Below, piece after piece: positions 1 through 6,601 of a stretch of 18,250 nt of DNA. Every line of letters begins with the position of its first letter. Positions within the stretch are counted from its first letter, which is position 1. A program made the translations under genes and the position numbers. The stretch is from Chitinophagaceae bacterium. GTDB lineage: Bacteria > Bacteroidota > Bacteroidia > Chitinophagales > Chitinophagaceae. The notes below the pieces were generated by a model. That model made no database searches, was not told the origin of the DNA, and saw nothing but the letters and a program-made list of their open reading frames with translations. Location: assembly GCA_947468255.1 (NCBI GenBank), contig CANIMM010000028.1, positions 1-18,250 on the forward strand, given 5' to 3'.

Positions 1-1
1 A

Positions 2-160
2 GTGGTACCAGTTGAAAGAGATAGCTGTGGCGGTTGTTTTCATGCAATTCCTCCACAAAAACAAAGCGAGATCAAATTGCGTAAAAAAGTAATTGTTTGT
101 GAAAACTGTGGTCGTATTTTAGTGGATACGGATTTGAACGACAGCATTGTGATCAATTAA
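2..160 (+). CDS. C4-type zinc ribbon protein, 3' end only
   Basis: The first bases continue a gene whose start lies outside the window. Reading from base 2 gives 52 residues and a TAA stop. The fragment has two CxxC knuckles, Cys9/Cys12 (CGGC) and Cys33/Cys36 (CENC), separated by a basic stretch. This matches the C-terminal zinc ribbon of the COG1579 (DUF164, zf-RING_7) family, whose full members carry a long N-terminal coiled coil followed by this ribbon. The coiled coil is not visible here, so the family call rests on the ribbon alone. The exact role is not settled by sequence; such proteins are often described as putative nucleic-acid-binding factors. A strong terminator hairpin follows at 190-219, so the gene probably ends its own transcript before recN. 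Confidence 0.75.
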   Translation: MVPVERDSCGGCFHAIPPQKQSEIKLRKKVIVCENCGRILVDTDLNDSIVIN

Positions 161-189
161 TTGGTATTTAATATCCTATTTAGTATATG

Positions 190-219
190 AAAAGCACTTC
201 AATTTTGAAGTGCTTTTTT
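190..219 (+). terminator. Rho-independent terminator after the zinc-ribbon gene
   Basis: A 13-bp perfect stem (190-202 pairing with 205-217, core AAAAGCACTTC / GAAGTGCTTTT) is followed by a T run to 219. It lies 30 bases after the zinc-ribbon stop and separates that gene from recN. Confidence 0.85.
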
Positions 220-296
220 CGTGTCAACAGTAGTTGAAAAATTTATCCCTACAATCTGTGTAATCAGTGCCAAAAAAAAACTAATTTGCTTGCTAT

Positions 297-1955
297 ATGC
301 TTCATAGACTCCATATACAAAATTATGCAATCATTGATGAGATCTCAATCGATTTTTCATCTGGTCTCAATATCATCACCGGTGAAACGGGGGCGGGAAA
401 AAGTATTCTGATGGGTGCACTCAGCCTGATATTAGGGGAGCGTTCGGGTAGTAACACCTTGTTGAATAAGGAAAAAAAATGTGTAATAGAGGGTTACTTT
501 ACCGTAGCGGATAATCAGCAGGTAAGGGCATTTTTGAAAACAAATGAACTTGATCTAGAGGATGAGTTGTTGGTTAGAAGGGAAATTTCGGTAAGTGGAA
601 AATCAAGGGCTTTCATCAATGACACTCCCGTTAATGTAGCCCAATTGAAGGAATTGGGTTCAATGCTGGTAGACCTGCACCAACAGTTTGATACATTGGA
701 ATTGGGTGACAATGATTTCCAACGTGCTGTCGTAGACGCTTTGGCAGACAATATTGAAAGGCTTTCCGAATTTAGTGTTGTTTTTACTGCTTATACCAAA
801 TCCAATAAAGAGCTCGCTGCACTTAGATTGGAACAACAAAATGCGCAGGCTACGCTCGATTATAACCAGTTTTTGTTTGATGAACTCGAGGAAGCTGGTT
901 TCAAGGAAAATGAGTTGGAACAGTTGGATGCTGAAATCAAATTGTTGGGTAATGCTGAAAATATCAAGCAACAATTGAGTAGTATTTACACCCCATTAAC
1001 GGCTGCTGACACACCCATTGTCCAACAATTAAAGACGCTCAGCAATAAGTTGCAATTCCTCGAACAATATCATTCAGCCATTTTGGAACTCAATACCAGA
1101 TTGCGAATTGCCCAAGTAGAACTAGCCGATATTGGGGAAGAACTGGAACGTATTGACGAGGGAGTGCAATATAGCCCCGAAAGGATACAGCTGGTAAATG
1201 ATAAATTGTCTGTCGGTTACAAATTGCTGAAAAAGCATGCGGTTACCACTACCGCCGATCTGCTGGCAATCAAGGCCTCGTTAGAAGATAAACTGACTGC
1301 AATAGTCAATATCAGCGAAGCGATTGCAGCAAAGGAGCAGCAGGTAAGTCAATTATTGCATCGCTGTGACCTGTTAGCAGGCGAAATTTCGGCGCAAAGG
1401 CATAAAACAGCCAATCCGCTTGCTGATAAAGTAAACAGCCTATTATCGCAGATAGGGATGCCCAATGCTCAAATTGTTTTGAAGATAATTGATACTGCTT
1501 TGCATAGTAATGGCATCGATGCGATTGATTTTTTATTGGATGCTAATAAAAGTGGTCGTTTTGAACCCTTGGGCAAAGTTGCCAGTGGGGGAGAGCTTAG
1601 CCGCATTATGCTTTGTATTAAATCATTGGTAGCCCGAAAATTACAATTACCCACCCTGATATTTGACGAAATTGATACCGGTATAAGTGGGGAGGCAGCT
1701 AAGCAAGTGGGGGCAATAATGAAAGACCTGTCAGGCTCGCATCAGTTGATATCCATCACCCACCAGCCACAGATTGCTGCTAAGGCGACTGCACATTATT
1801 ATGTTTACAAGGCGGTACAGGGTAATAAAATCACCACTTCCATCCGGTTGCTGAACGAACCCGAACGCATCAACGCAATTGCCCAGATGCTAAGTGGAGA
1901 AAAGCCGACCGCTGCCGCATTGGAAAATGCACGAGAGATGTGCCGAGGGAATTGA
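297..1955 (+). CDS. recN: DNA repair ATPase RecN
   Basis: RecN is an SMC-like ATPase acting early in RecA-dependent double-strand break repair. The 552 residues match the usual family length. The N-terminal half-domain has the Walker A motif GETGAGKS at residues 29-36. The middle (about 160-380) is rich in Leu, Glu, Lys and Gln with heptad character, as expected for the coiled-coil arm. The C-terminal half-domain has the ABC signature ASGGELSR and Walker B LIFDEIDTG. The ATG at 297 gives the family-typical opening MLHRLHIQNYAIID. No clear Shine-Dalgarno sequence precedes it, and a TAATTTG sequence sits 8 nt before the ATG. The gene stands between a terminator and a 190-bp gap, so it is probably monocistronic. 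Confidence 0.97.
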   Translation: MLHRLHIQNYAIIDEISIDFSSGLNIITGETGAGKSILMGALSLILGERSGSNTLLNKEKKCVIEGYFTVADNQQVRAFLKTNELDLEDELLVRREISVSGKSRAFINDTPVNVAQLKELGSMLVDLHQQFDTLELGDNDFQRAVVDALADNIERLSEFSVVFTAYTKSNKELAALRLEQQNAQATLDYNQFLFDELEEAGFKENELEQLDAEIKLLGNAENIKQQLSSIYTPLTAADTPIVQQLKTLSNKLQFLEQYHSAILELNTRLRIAQVELADIGEELERIDEGVQYSPERIQLVNDKLSVGYKLLKKHAVTTTADLLAIKASLEDKLTAIVNISEAIAAKEQQVSQLLHRCDLLAGEISAQRHKTANPLADKVNSLLSQIGMPNAQIVLKIIDTALHSNGIDAIDFLLDANKSGRFEPLGKVASGGELSRIMLCIKSLVARKLQLPTLIFDEIDTGISGEAAKQVGAIMKDLSGSHQLISITHQPQIAAKATAHYYVYKAVQGNKITTSIRLLNEPERINAIAQMLSGEKPTAAALENAREMCRGN

Positions 1956-1957
1956 TT

Positions 1958-1984
1958 AACTGATAACTGGTAAACTGATAACTG
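1958..1984 (+). repeat. Two direct copies of AACTGATAACTG
   Basis: Two identical 12-bp units at 1958-1969 and 1973-1984, 15 bp apart, start just after the recN stop. They make a short AT-rich tandem array in otherwise unstructured intergenic DNA. No function is evident. Confidence 0.6.
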
Positions 1985-2118
1985 AAAGTTTTTAAACCTT
2001 CCGGCTTTTATCCCAATTCCACCAATATTAGACTTACATCATATATCCCCTTGATTCTTTCTTTTAGCCTTGTTTTCATTAATTTACGCAACAATTTTTC
2101 TTTCAAAAATAAGAATGC

Positions 2119-2126
2119 TATTTTTA
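2119..2126 (+). promoter_or_regulatory. Candidate -7 box upstream of fabI
   Basis: TATTTTTA matches the Bacteroidota -7 consensus TAnnTTTG at all but the last base. It lies 19 nt before the fabI ATG. The upstream element is only a T run (TTTT at 2096-2099, 19 nt before the box). Confidence 0.45.
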
Positions 2127-2145
2127 CCGCTCAAATTAAACCAAC

Positions 2146-2958
2146 ATGCCATACAATTTACTTAAAGGAAAAAAGGGAATCATATTTGGAGCACTAGATG
2201 AAAAATCGATTGCTTGGAAAACTGCCTTGCGCTGCCATGAAGAAGGAGCAGAGATTTTGCTGACCAATGCCCCTGTTGCGATGCGGATGGGAGAAATCAA
2301 TAAGCTTGCTGAGATCATAAACGCTCCGGTAATACCTTGCGATGTTAGCAGTAATGACGACGTGTTGAACCTAATCACTAAAGCTAAAGAGCATTTTGGA
2401 GGAGGAGTGGATTTTATTCTGCATTCTGTAGGCATGAGCCTCAATGTTCGGAAGGGCAAACATTATACAGATATTGATTATGGTTTCAATGCCAAAACAT
2501 TGGATATATCCGCTATGAGTCTACATCGTGTATTGGCTACCGCTATGAAGCTCGATGCAATCAATGAATGGGGAAGTGTGGTAGCGCTTACTTATATCGC
2601 AGCCCAGCGCGTATTTCCCGACTACAATGAAATGGCAGATGCCAAGGCATTGTTGGAAAGTGTTTCCCGTAGTTTTGGATATCATTATGCCCAGCAAAAG
2701 CATGTTCGGGTAAATACCATTTCGCAGTCGCCTACAAGAACCACTGCAGGCAGCGGAGTGAAGGGCTTCGATGGCTTTATTACCTACGCCGAAAAGATGA
2801 GTCCATTGGGTAATGCCAGCTCTGAAGATTGTGCCAATTATTGTGTCACCCTATTCAGTGATCTTACTAGAATGGTGACCATGCAAAACCTTTTTCATGA
2901 TGGAGGGTTTTCTTATACAGGGGTTACACATTCCGTCATGGAGCTAATGGAAAAATAA
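2146..2958 (+). CDS. fabI: Enoyl-[acyl-carrier-protein] reductase FabI
   Basis: FabI catalyses the last reductive step of each fatty acid elongation cycle, using NAD(P)H to reduce trans-2-enoyl-ACP in the cytoplasm. The 270-residue protein is a divergent short-chain dehydrogenase/reductase. It has the FabI-type nucleotide-binding opening (GIIFGALDEKSIAW, residues 11-24), the HSVG segment at 93-96, and the FabI active-site pattern Tyr150-x9-Tyr160-x6-Lys167. The ATG at 2146 gives the family-typical N-terminus. It has its own candidate promoter and sits apart from fabD and accB, the other fatty-acid genes in the window. FabI enzymes are the classical triclosan target; sensitivity here cannot be read from sequence. 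Confidence 0.95.
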   Translation: MPYNLLKGKKGIIFGALDEKSIAWKTALRCHEEGAEILLTNAPVAMRMGEINKLAEIINAPVIPCDVSSNDDVLNLITKAKEHFGGGVDFILHSVGMSLNVRKGKHYTDIDYGFNAKTLDISAMSLHRVLATAMKLDAINEWGSVVALTYIAAQRVFPDYNEMADAKALLESVSRSFGYHYAQQKHVRVNTISQSPTRTTAGSGVKGFDGFITYAEKMSPLGNASSEDCANYCVTLFSDLTRMVTMQNLFHDGGFSYTGVTHSVMELMEK

Positions 2959-3038
2959 TCTTTCCAACTCCAGCTCATTCAGGTGTTGGTCTTTTAAATT
3001 GGAAGTAAAAGTCATTTCGAATTGTAAAAAAATGTGCA

Positions 3039-3299
3039 ATGGATTGGATTGAAGTGGTGGGACTTTCAGGTTCCGTTTTAAGCAGCTTTACCTTTATGCC
3101 GCAGGTTTATCAAACCTGGAAAACAAAAAGTGTTGAAGACCTTAATTTTTTTATGATACTGATGGCTTTCATAAGTACCATTATCTGGCTGGTATATGGA
3201 ATTGGGAAGGGGATTCTGCCTGTGACCATCTGTAATGGGGTTATTTGTTTTTTATCCCTGCTACTGATCTATTTTAAATTCAGATTTACTAAAAAATAA
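3039..3299 (+). CDS. SemiSWEET family sugar transporter
   Basis: SemiSWEETs are three-helix bacterial relatives of SWEET sugar uniporters that work as homodimers in the inner membrane. This 86-residue protein has three predicted membrane segments (about 5-22, 36-54 and 60-79). It carries the PQ-loop signature in helix 1, Pro21-Gln22, followed by the TKS motif (Thr29-Lys30-Ser31). Length and motif order fit the family closely. The sugar carried cannot be told from sequence, and no sugar-metabolism gene is adjacent. The gene lies 80 bp after fabI in the same direction, with a hairpin about 100 bp downstream. Confidence 0.88.
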   Translation: MDWIEVVGLSGSVLSSFTFMPQVYQTWKTKSVEDLNFFMILMAFISTIIWLVYGIGKGILPVTICNGVICFLSLLLIYFKFRFTKK

Positions 3300-3400
3300 T
3301 ACCCCATCCATTGGTAGTGAGGATTGAAAGTTGAATATCGGCGGAAGTTCTTTTGGAGTATCGTTTACAGGTCAGGGTTACTTTAACTATAATTACTACG

Positions 3401-3430
3401 AAAGCCACCAATTTTTACATTGGTGGCTTT
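3401..3430. terminator. Shared hairpin between convergent genes
   Basis: A 12-bp perfect stem AAAGCCACCAAT (3401-3412) / ATTGGTGGCTTT (3419-3430) with a 6-nt loop lies between the SemiSWEET stop (3299) and the stop of the opposing DUF2795-like gene (3484). T runs are short on both strands, so termination strength is uncertain, but the position fits a bidirectional terminator. Confidence 0.7.
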
Positions 3431-3483
3431 TATGTTGATATTTCATTCAATTTATTGGGGGTATCAGTGCCTAATCATGCAGC

Positions 3484-3705
3484 TTAATACTCGTCCTCGT
3501 TGAAAAAGAAATCTTCCTGACTTGGGTAGTCGGGCCAAATATCCTCCAGCCCTTCATATAATTCACCTTCGTCCTCGAGTTCCTGCAGGTTTTCAATTAC
3601 TTCAATAGGCGCACCACTTCTAATGGCATAGTCTATCAGTTCATCTTTTGATGCAGGCCAAGGCGCATCTTCTAAATGGGAGGCTAATTCTAGGGTCCAA
3701 AACAT
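3484..3705 (-). CDS. DUF2795-like small acidic protein
   Basis: A 73-residue acidic protein. The opening (MFWTLELASHLEDAPWPA, then KDELIDYAIRSGAP) matches what I recall of DUF2795-type proteins conserved across Bacteroidota; the biochemical role is unknown to me. The C-terminal third is very rich in Asp and Glu and ends in the aromatic/acidic tail FFFNEDEY. No membrane segment, signal peptide or metal motif is visible. It has the best promoter in the window (3729-3759) and is transcribed away from lolD. The compact conserved form and strong promoter suggest a well-expressed soluble protein, which is inference. Confidence 0.8.
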   Translation of the reverse strand: MFWTLELASHLEDAPWPASKDELIDYAIRSGAPIEVIENLQELEDEGELYEGLEDIWPDYPSQEDFFFNEDEY

Positions 3706-3728
3706 CTTCTGTGTAGATTTAATTTTTG

Positions 3729-3759
3729 CAAATGTAAAAGTTTGGAGGCATTAAACAAA
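3729..3759 (-). promoter_or_regulatory. Full Bacteroidota-type promoter of the DUF2795-like gene
   Basis: On the minus strand, TTTG (3759-3756) is followed by exactly 19 nt and then TACATTTG (3736-3729). This is an exact match to TTTG-N19-TAnnTTTG. The predicted leader before the ATG at 3705 is about 20 nt. Confidence 0.8.
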
Positions 3760-3819
3760 TGTATTTTTTACCCAAACATTTTTGAGGGGTTAATAACTAT
3801 TAAAAAATCACCTGAATGA

Positions 3820-3850
3820 CTTGTTAATTCTTAAGAATTAGTTACTTTAG
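3820..3850 (+). promoter_or_regulatory. lolD promoter with a palindrome in its spacer
   Basis: CTTG (3820-3823), a 19-nt spacer and TACTTTAG (3843-3850) give a near-consensus Bacteroidota promoter with one mismatch in each box. The spacer contains the 16-bp perfect palindrome TAATTCTTAAGAATTA (3825-3840). The -7 box ends 4 nt before the lolD ATG, so the transcript may be leaderless. Confidence 0.65.
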
Positions 3851-3854
3851 CCAG

Positions 3855-4508
3855 ATGCTAACTGCGACGAATATAGTAAAAAATTACGGAATCCTGCCTG
3901 TTTTAAAGGGGGTGGATATACAGATTAAAAAGGGTGAAATTGTGAGTATCGTAGGTTCCTCCGGTGCTGGAAAAAGCACGCTGCTGCACATTCTTGGCAC
4001 TTTGGATAGGGCAGATGAGGGTGCGATTATGCTTGATGGGCAAAGGATTGAGGCGCTTTCTGGCAGGAAATTGTCGGCCTTCCGAAATAAAAATATCGGC
4101 TTTGTTTTTCAATTTCATCACCTTTTGCCGGAGTTTACCGCCCTGGAAAATGTTTGTATTCCCGGATGGATAGCCGGCAGAAAAAAAAAGGAAATCATTG
4201 AAAGGGCAAGCCAATTGTTAACAACTTTAGGTCTTTCTGCTCGGTTGGAGAGTAAACCGCAGCAACTTTCCGGGGGAGAACAGCAAAGAGTGGCTGTAGC
4301 CAGAGCGCTGATTAATAATCCATCCATCATCATGGCGGATGAGCCTACCGGTAATTTAGATAGCGTAAATGCCAAGGAATTACACCAGTTGTTCATTGAT
4401 TTGAGAAATCAGTTTAATCAAACCTTTCTGATAGTGACCCACAATGAAGAATTGGCCCAAATGAGTGACCGGATATTGCAAATGAAGGATGGAAGGATAA
4501 TTAACTAA
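3855..4508 (+). CDS. lolD: LolD-type ABC transporter ATP-binding protein
   Basis: This 217-residue protein is an ABC ATPase of the LolD/MacB class, which in Gram-negative bacteria powers release of lipoproteins from the inner membrane (LolCDE). Visible motifs are Walker A GSSGAGKST (34-42), Q-loop Gln86, signature LSGGEQQ (138-144), Walker B IIMADEPTGNLD (158-169) and the switch His in LIVTHNEE. No LolC/E-type permease is next to it, so its partner must be encoded elsewhere. MacB- or FtsE-like roles cannot be fully excluded, but the short length and the FHHLLPEFTALENV segment favour LolD. It starts 4 nt after a -7 box and its stop overlaps the stop of the opposing gene by 4 bp. Confidence 0.85.
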   Translation: MLTATNIVKNYGILPVLKGVDIQIKKGEIVSIVGSSGAGKSTLLHILGTLDRADEGAIMLDGQRIEALSGRKLSAFRNKNIGFVFQFHHLLPEFTALENVCIPGWIAGRKKKEIIERASQLLTTLGLSARLESKPQQLSGGEQQRVAVARALINNPSIIMADEPTGNLDSVNAKELHQLFIDLRNQFNQTFLIVTHNEELAQMSDRILQMKDGRIIN

Positions 4509-5068
4509 TTAATCCGAGGTTTCCATTCTACCTCCACTACCCCCAGTTGATGGGAAATATACCTGCTTAAAACAAAAAGGTAATCACTCAGCCGATTGAT
4601 GTATTTAATTACTAGGGGGTCTACAAATAGTTCGTGTTCTTGCATATTTACACATAATCTTTCTGCACGCCTGCATACGCAGCGGGCCACATGCGTGGTA
4701 GAAACAGCGGGATGTCCACCCGGTAATATAAAATGCTTCATTGCTGGAAGCAACTCGTTCATGTTGTCTATTTCATTTTCCAAGGAATCAATATCCCCTT
4801 CTTTAAGGTCAGGTATTTTCATCAAGGGAGCTTTTTCGGGGTCGCAAGCCAAGGAGGAGCCTACTGTAAATAAACGGTCTTGGATTTCCTTTAACATACC
4901 CTTGCTGGAGTTGTCGGTCGACAAATCAATTACTAGGCCGATGTATGAATTTAATTCATCAATGGTGCCATAGGTTTCAATGCGTAAATGACTTTTAGGA
5001 ACCCTTGTTCCTCCAATTAAACTGGTAGTGCCAAGGTCTCCACTTTTTGTATATATTTTAAATGCCAT
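4505..5068 (-). CDS. Cob(I)yrinic acid a,c-diamide / cob(I)alamin adenosyltransferase, PduO type
   Basis: This enzyme transfers the adenosyl group of ATP to cob(I)alamin to make coenzyme B12. The 187-residue protein shows the PduO-type hallmarks: the N-terminal ATP-binding motif TKSGDLGTTSLIGG (7-20), the following ETYGTIDELN segment, and later CRRAERL and NRLSDYLFVLSRY, which form the helical bundle and its conserved Arg/Asp pair. Length is normal. No other cobalamin gene is in the window, so it more likely serves salvaged corrinoid for a B12-dependent enzyme than a local pathway. It is convergent with lolD, and a small hairpin lies 14 bp upstream of its start (5082-5101). Confidence 0.92.
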   Translation of the reverse strand: MAFKIYTKSGDLGTTSLIGGTRVPKSHLRIETYGTIDELNSYIGLVIDLSTDNSSKGMLKEIQDRLFTVGSSLACDPEKAPLMKIPDLKEGDIDSLENEIDNMNELLPAMKHFILPGGHPAVSTTHVARCVCRRAERLCVNMQEHELFVDPLVIKYINRLSDYLFVLSRYISHQLGVVEVEWKPRIN

Positions 5069-5081
5069 TGTTGAAAGAATG

Positions 5082-5101
5082 TTTTTTTGGCAACAAAAAA
5101 A
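5082..5101 (-). other. Short inverted repeat upstream of the adenosyltransferase start
   Basis: TTTTTTTG and CAAAAAAA are perfect 8-bp arms around a 4-nt loop (GCAA on the plus strand, TTGC on the minus). The repeat ends 14 bp before the minus-strand ATG. It could affect the leader of the adenosyltransferase mRNA or be a chance result of homopolymer runs. Confidence 0.45.
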
Positions 5102-5127
5102 GTAAATTAGTTAAAAAACAAATGCAT

Positions 5128-5841
5128 TTAAGCTGTTTGTGTAATCAAGGTTGGGTGGGCGTTTAATTTATCACTTTCAATGACCCCGTCTCTTAATCTC
5201 ACCACTCTGTGAGCGAAGCCTGCAATATCTTCTTCATGTGTAACTAGTATCACGGTATTGCCATCGTTGTGAATCTTGCCTAAAATATCCATTATTTCAT
5301 GAGAAGTTTTTGAGTCGAGGTTACCGGTAGGCTCATCTGCGAGAATAATAGAAGGGTTATTAATAAGGGCCCTTGCAATGGCGACACGCTGACATTGTCC
5401 TCCACTTAGCTCATTGGGCTTATGGGTACTTCGGTCTTCCAATTTCACCTTTCTCATCACATCCATTGCACGTTCCATTCTTTCGGCTTTTCCGATACCG
5501 CTATAGATCAGTGGCAATGCCACATTCTCTAATGCAGTTAGCCTAGGTAATAAATTAAATTGTTGAAATACAAATCCAATTTCCTTATTACGCACTTCCG
5601 CCAAATCATCATCTGGCATACTGCTTACGTCTTTTCCATTGAGTATATATTTTCCTCCCGAGGGTGTATCGAGGCAGCCTAAAATATTCATGAGGGTTGA
5701 TTTACCTGAACCGCTGGGCCCCATCAATGCTACATATTCATTTTTATAAATATCCATATTGAGCCCTTTTAATACCTGCAACTCCTGCTTTCCGAGATAA
5801 TAACTTTTTACGATATTCTCTAAATGAATGATTCCTTGCAT
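5128..5841 (-). CDS. MacB/LolD-family ABC transporter ATP-binding protein
   Basis: A 237-residue ABC ATPase of the MacB/FtsE/LolD class, which energises type VII ABC systems moving lipoproteins, drugs or peptides. Walker A is GPSGSGKST (41-49), the Q-loop reads FVFQQFNLLPRLTALEN, and Walker B is ILADEPTGNLD followed by the switch His in LVTHEED. The signature is LSGGQCQR, with Cys where LSGGQQQR is usual. The ATG at 5841 gives a typical N-terminus; no strong Shine-Dalgarno sequence is seen. No permease or membrane-fusion gene is adjacent, so substrate and partner are unknown. It lies 129 bp downstream of gatC on the same strand and may be read through from it. Confidence 0.88.
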   Translation of the reverse strand: MQGIIHLENIVKSYYLGKQELQVLKGLNMDIYKNEYVALMGPSGSGKSTLMNILGCLDTPSGGKYILNGKDVSSMPDDDLAEVRNKEIGFVFQQFNLLPRLTALENVALPLIYSGIGKAERMERAMDVMRKVKLEDRSTHKPNELSGGQCQRVAIARALINNPSIILADEPTGNLDSKTSHEIMDILGKIHNDGNTVILVTHEEDIAGFAHRVVRLRDGVIESDKLNAHPTLITQTA

Positions 5842-5970
5842 AAAGATTTATTGTTAGTGGATTATTTTATTTAAGGATGAATGGTTGAGTCGTTAATAAT
5901 GATCCATCACAACTATTACCAAAGCATTACTGATGTTTGAATTCAATATTTTTTAAACTCAACTAAAAAA

Positions 5971-6261
5971 TTATTTTTTAATAACTTTTGGAACCTTGAA
6001 AAATTGCTCATCCTTCAGTGGGGCATTCTGTAAGCCGTCTTCCCTACTGATACTGCCTTTTACTACATCTTCCCTTAGCGAATTGATATTGTCACTCATA
6101 TGCAACAAGGGGGCTACCCCCGTGGTATCTAGCTCATTGAGTTTTTCTACAAACTGAATCATCCGCTGCAGGTCATTTTTGATAGCTGACTTTTCTGCAT
6201 CATCAAACTGTAGTCTAGCAAGGTTGGCCAGTTTATCTACCAATGCATCATTTACTTCCAT
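5971..6261 (-). CDS. gatC: Aspartyl/glutamyl-tRNA amidotransferase subunit C
   Basis: GatC is the small subunit of GatCAB, which converts mischarged Glu-tRNA(Gln) and Asp-tRNA(Asn) to the correct aminoacyl-tRNAs. The 96-residue protein has the usual order: an N-terminal helix pair with LANLARL and a long helix (LQRMIQFVEKLNELDT). A central extended segment follows with LLHMSDNINSLREDVV, and then the C-terminal tail NAPLKDEQFFKVPKVIKK. GatA and GatB are not in the window. A perfect TATTTTTG box sits 4 nt before the ATG, suggesting a leaderless mRNA. The gene overlaps nothing; a decayed gene remnant lies directly upstream on the same strand. Confidence 0.93.
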   Translation of the reverse strand: MEVNDALVDKLANLARLQFDDAEKSAIKNDLQRMIQFVEKLNELDTTGVAPLLHMSDNINSLREDVVKGSISREDGLQNAPLKDEQFFKVPKVIKK

Positions 6262-6265
6262 GGAG

Positions 6266-6273
6266 CAAAAATA
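6266..6273 (-). promoter_or_regulatory. -7 box of gatC, 4 nt from the start codon
   Basis: TATTTTTG on the minus strand is an exact TAnnTTTG match, followed by CTCC and then the gatC ATG. No matching TTTG is found 19 nt upstream. If used, transcription would start at or beside the A of the ATG. Confidence 0.55.
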
Positions 6274-6284
6274 ATGGATTCAAA

Positions 6285-6521
6285 TTATATGTACTCATTA
6301 ATTGGATAAGTGGTCGTAGTTGGTATTCCAAGGGGGGTAAAAGCCTCATGTAGTTCATTTTCTAAACCAGTAAAATTTACAGCTTCGGCACCCTTTTTTG
6401 GTAAAAATTGCCATTCTTTCCTTCAAAGCCACCCATCTTGGCATTCCTGTTCAATAATGGCATGCATTAAAGCGAAGTCTTCATTGCCATACAATGCAGC
6501 TATGGCTGCAGTATAGCCTAT
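6285..6521 (-). pseudogene. Decayed gene remnant with an in-frame stop
   Basis: This fills the 340-bp gap between gatC and trpS. On the minus strand one frame reads as plausible protein for about 78 codons ending at a TAA (6287-6285). A single TGA interrupts it at 6425-6423. Upstream of the TGA the frame gives GYTAAIAALYGNEDF then ALMHAIIEQECQDGWL; downstream it gives RKEWQFLPKKGAEAV then NFTGLENELHEAF and TPLGIPTTTTYPINEYI. The composition is protein-like on both sides, and a CGA to TGA change would explain the stop. A TAA lies just before the first codon and no good start exists, so the 5' part is missing or out of frame. I do not recognise the family. The opposite-strand reading is rich in Ser, Cys and Pro and looks like a shadow. 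Confidence 0.5.
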
Positions 6522-6585
6522 TTAAAAATTGGCAGCAGACATTGAAATTTTTCATTTCACTTGTCCATTCACAATTGAGTTTTGT

Positions 6586-6593
6586 TATCTTCG
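6586..6593 (+). promoter_or_regulatory. Candidate -7 box of trpS
   Basis: TATCTTCG (one mismatch to TAnnTTTG) lies 8 nt before the trpS ATG at 6602. A TTG is present at 6561-6563, slightly farther upstream than ideal. The short distance implies a leader of only a few nucleotides and supports 6602 as the true start. Confidence 0.45.
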
Positions 6594-6601
6594 CCATCCT
6601 T

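Noticed and set aside
6310..6516. 68-codon plus-strand frame between gatC and trpS
   Set aside because: Its Ser/Cys/Pro-rich composition is typical of a shadow; the opposite strand reads as more protein-like, as a broken gene.
6494..6601. 36-codon N-terminal extension of trpS
   Set aside because: The extra residues are not TrpS-like, a promoter box sits at 6586-6593, and the normal family start is at 6602.
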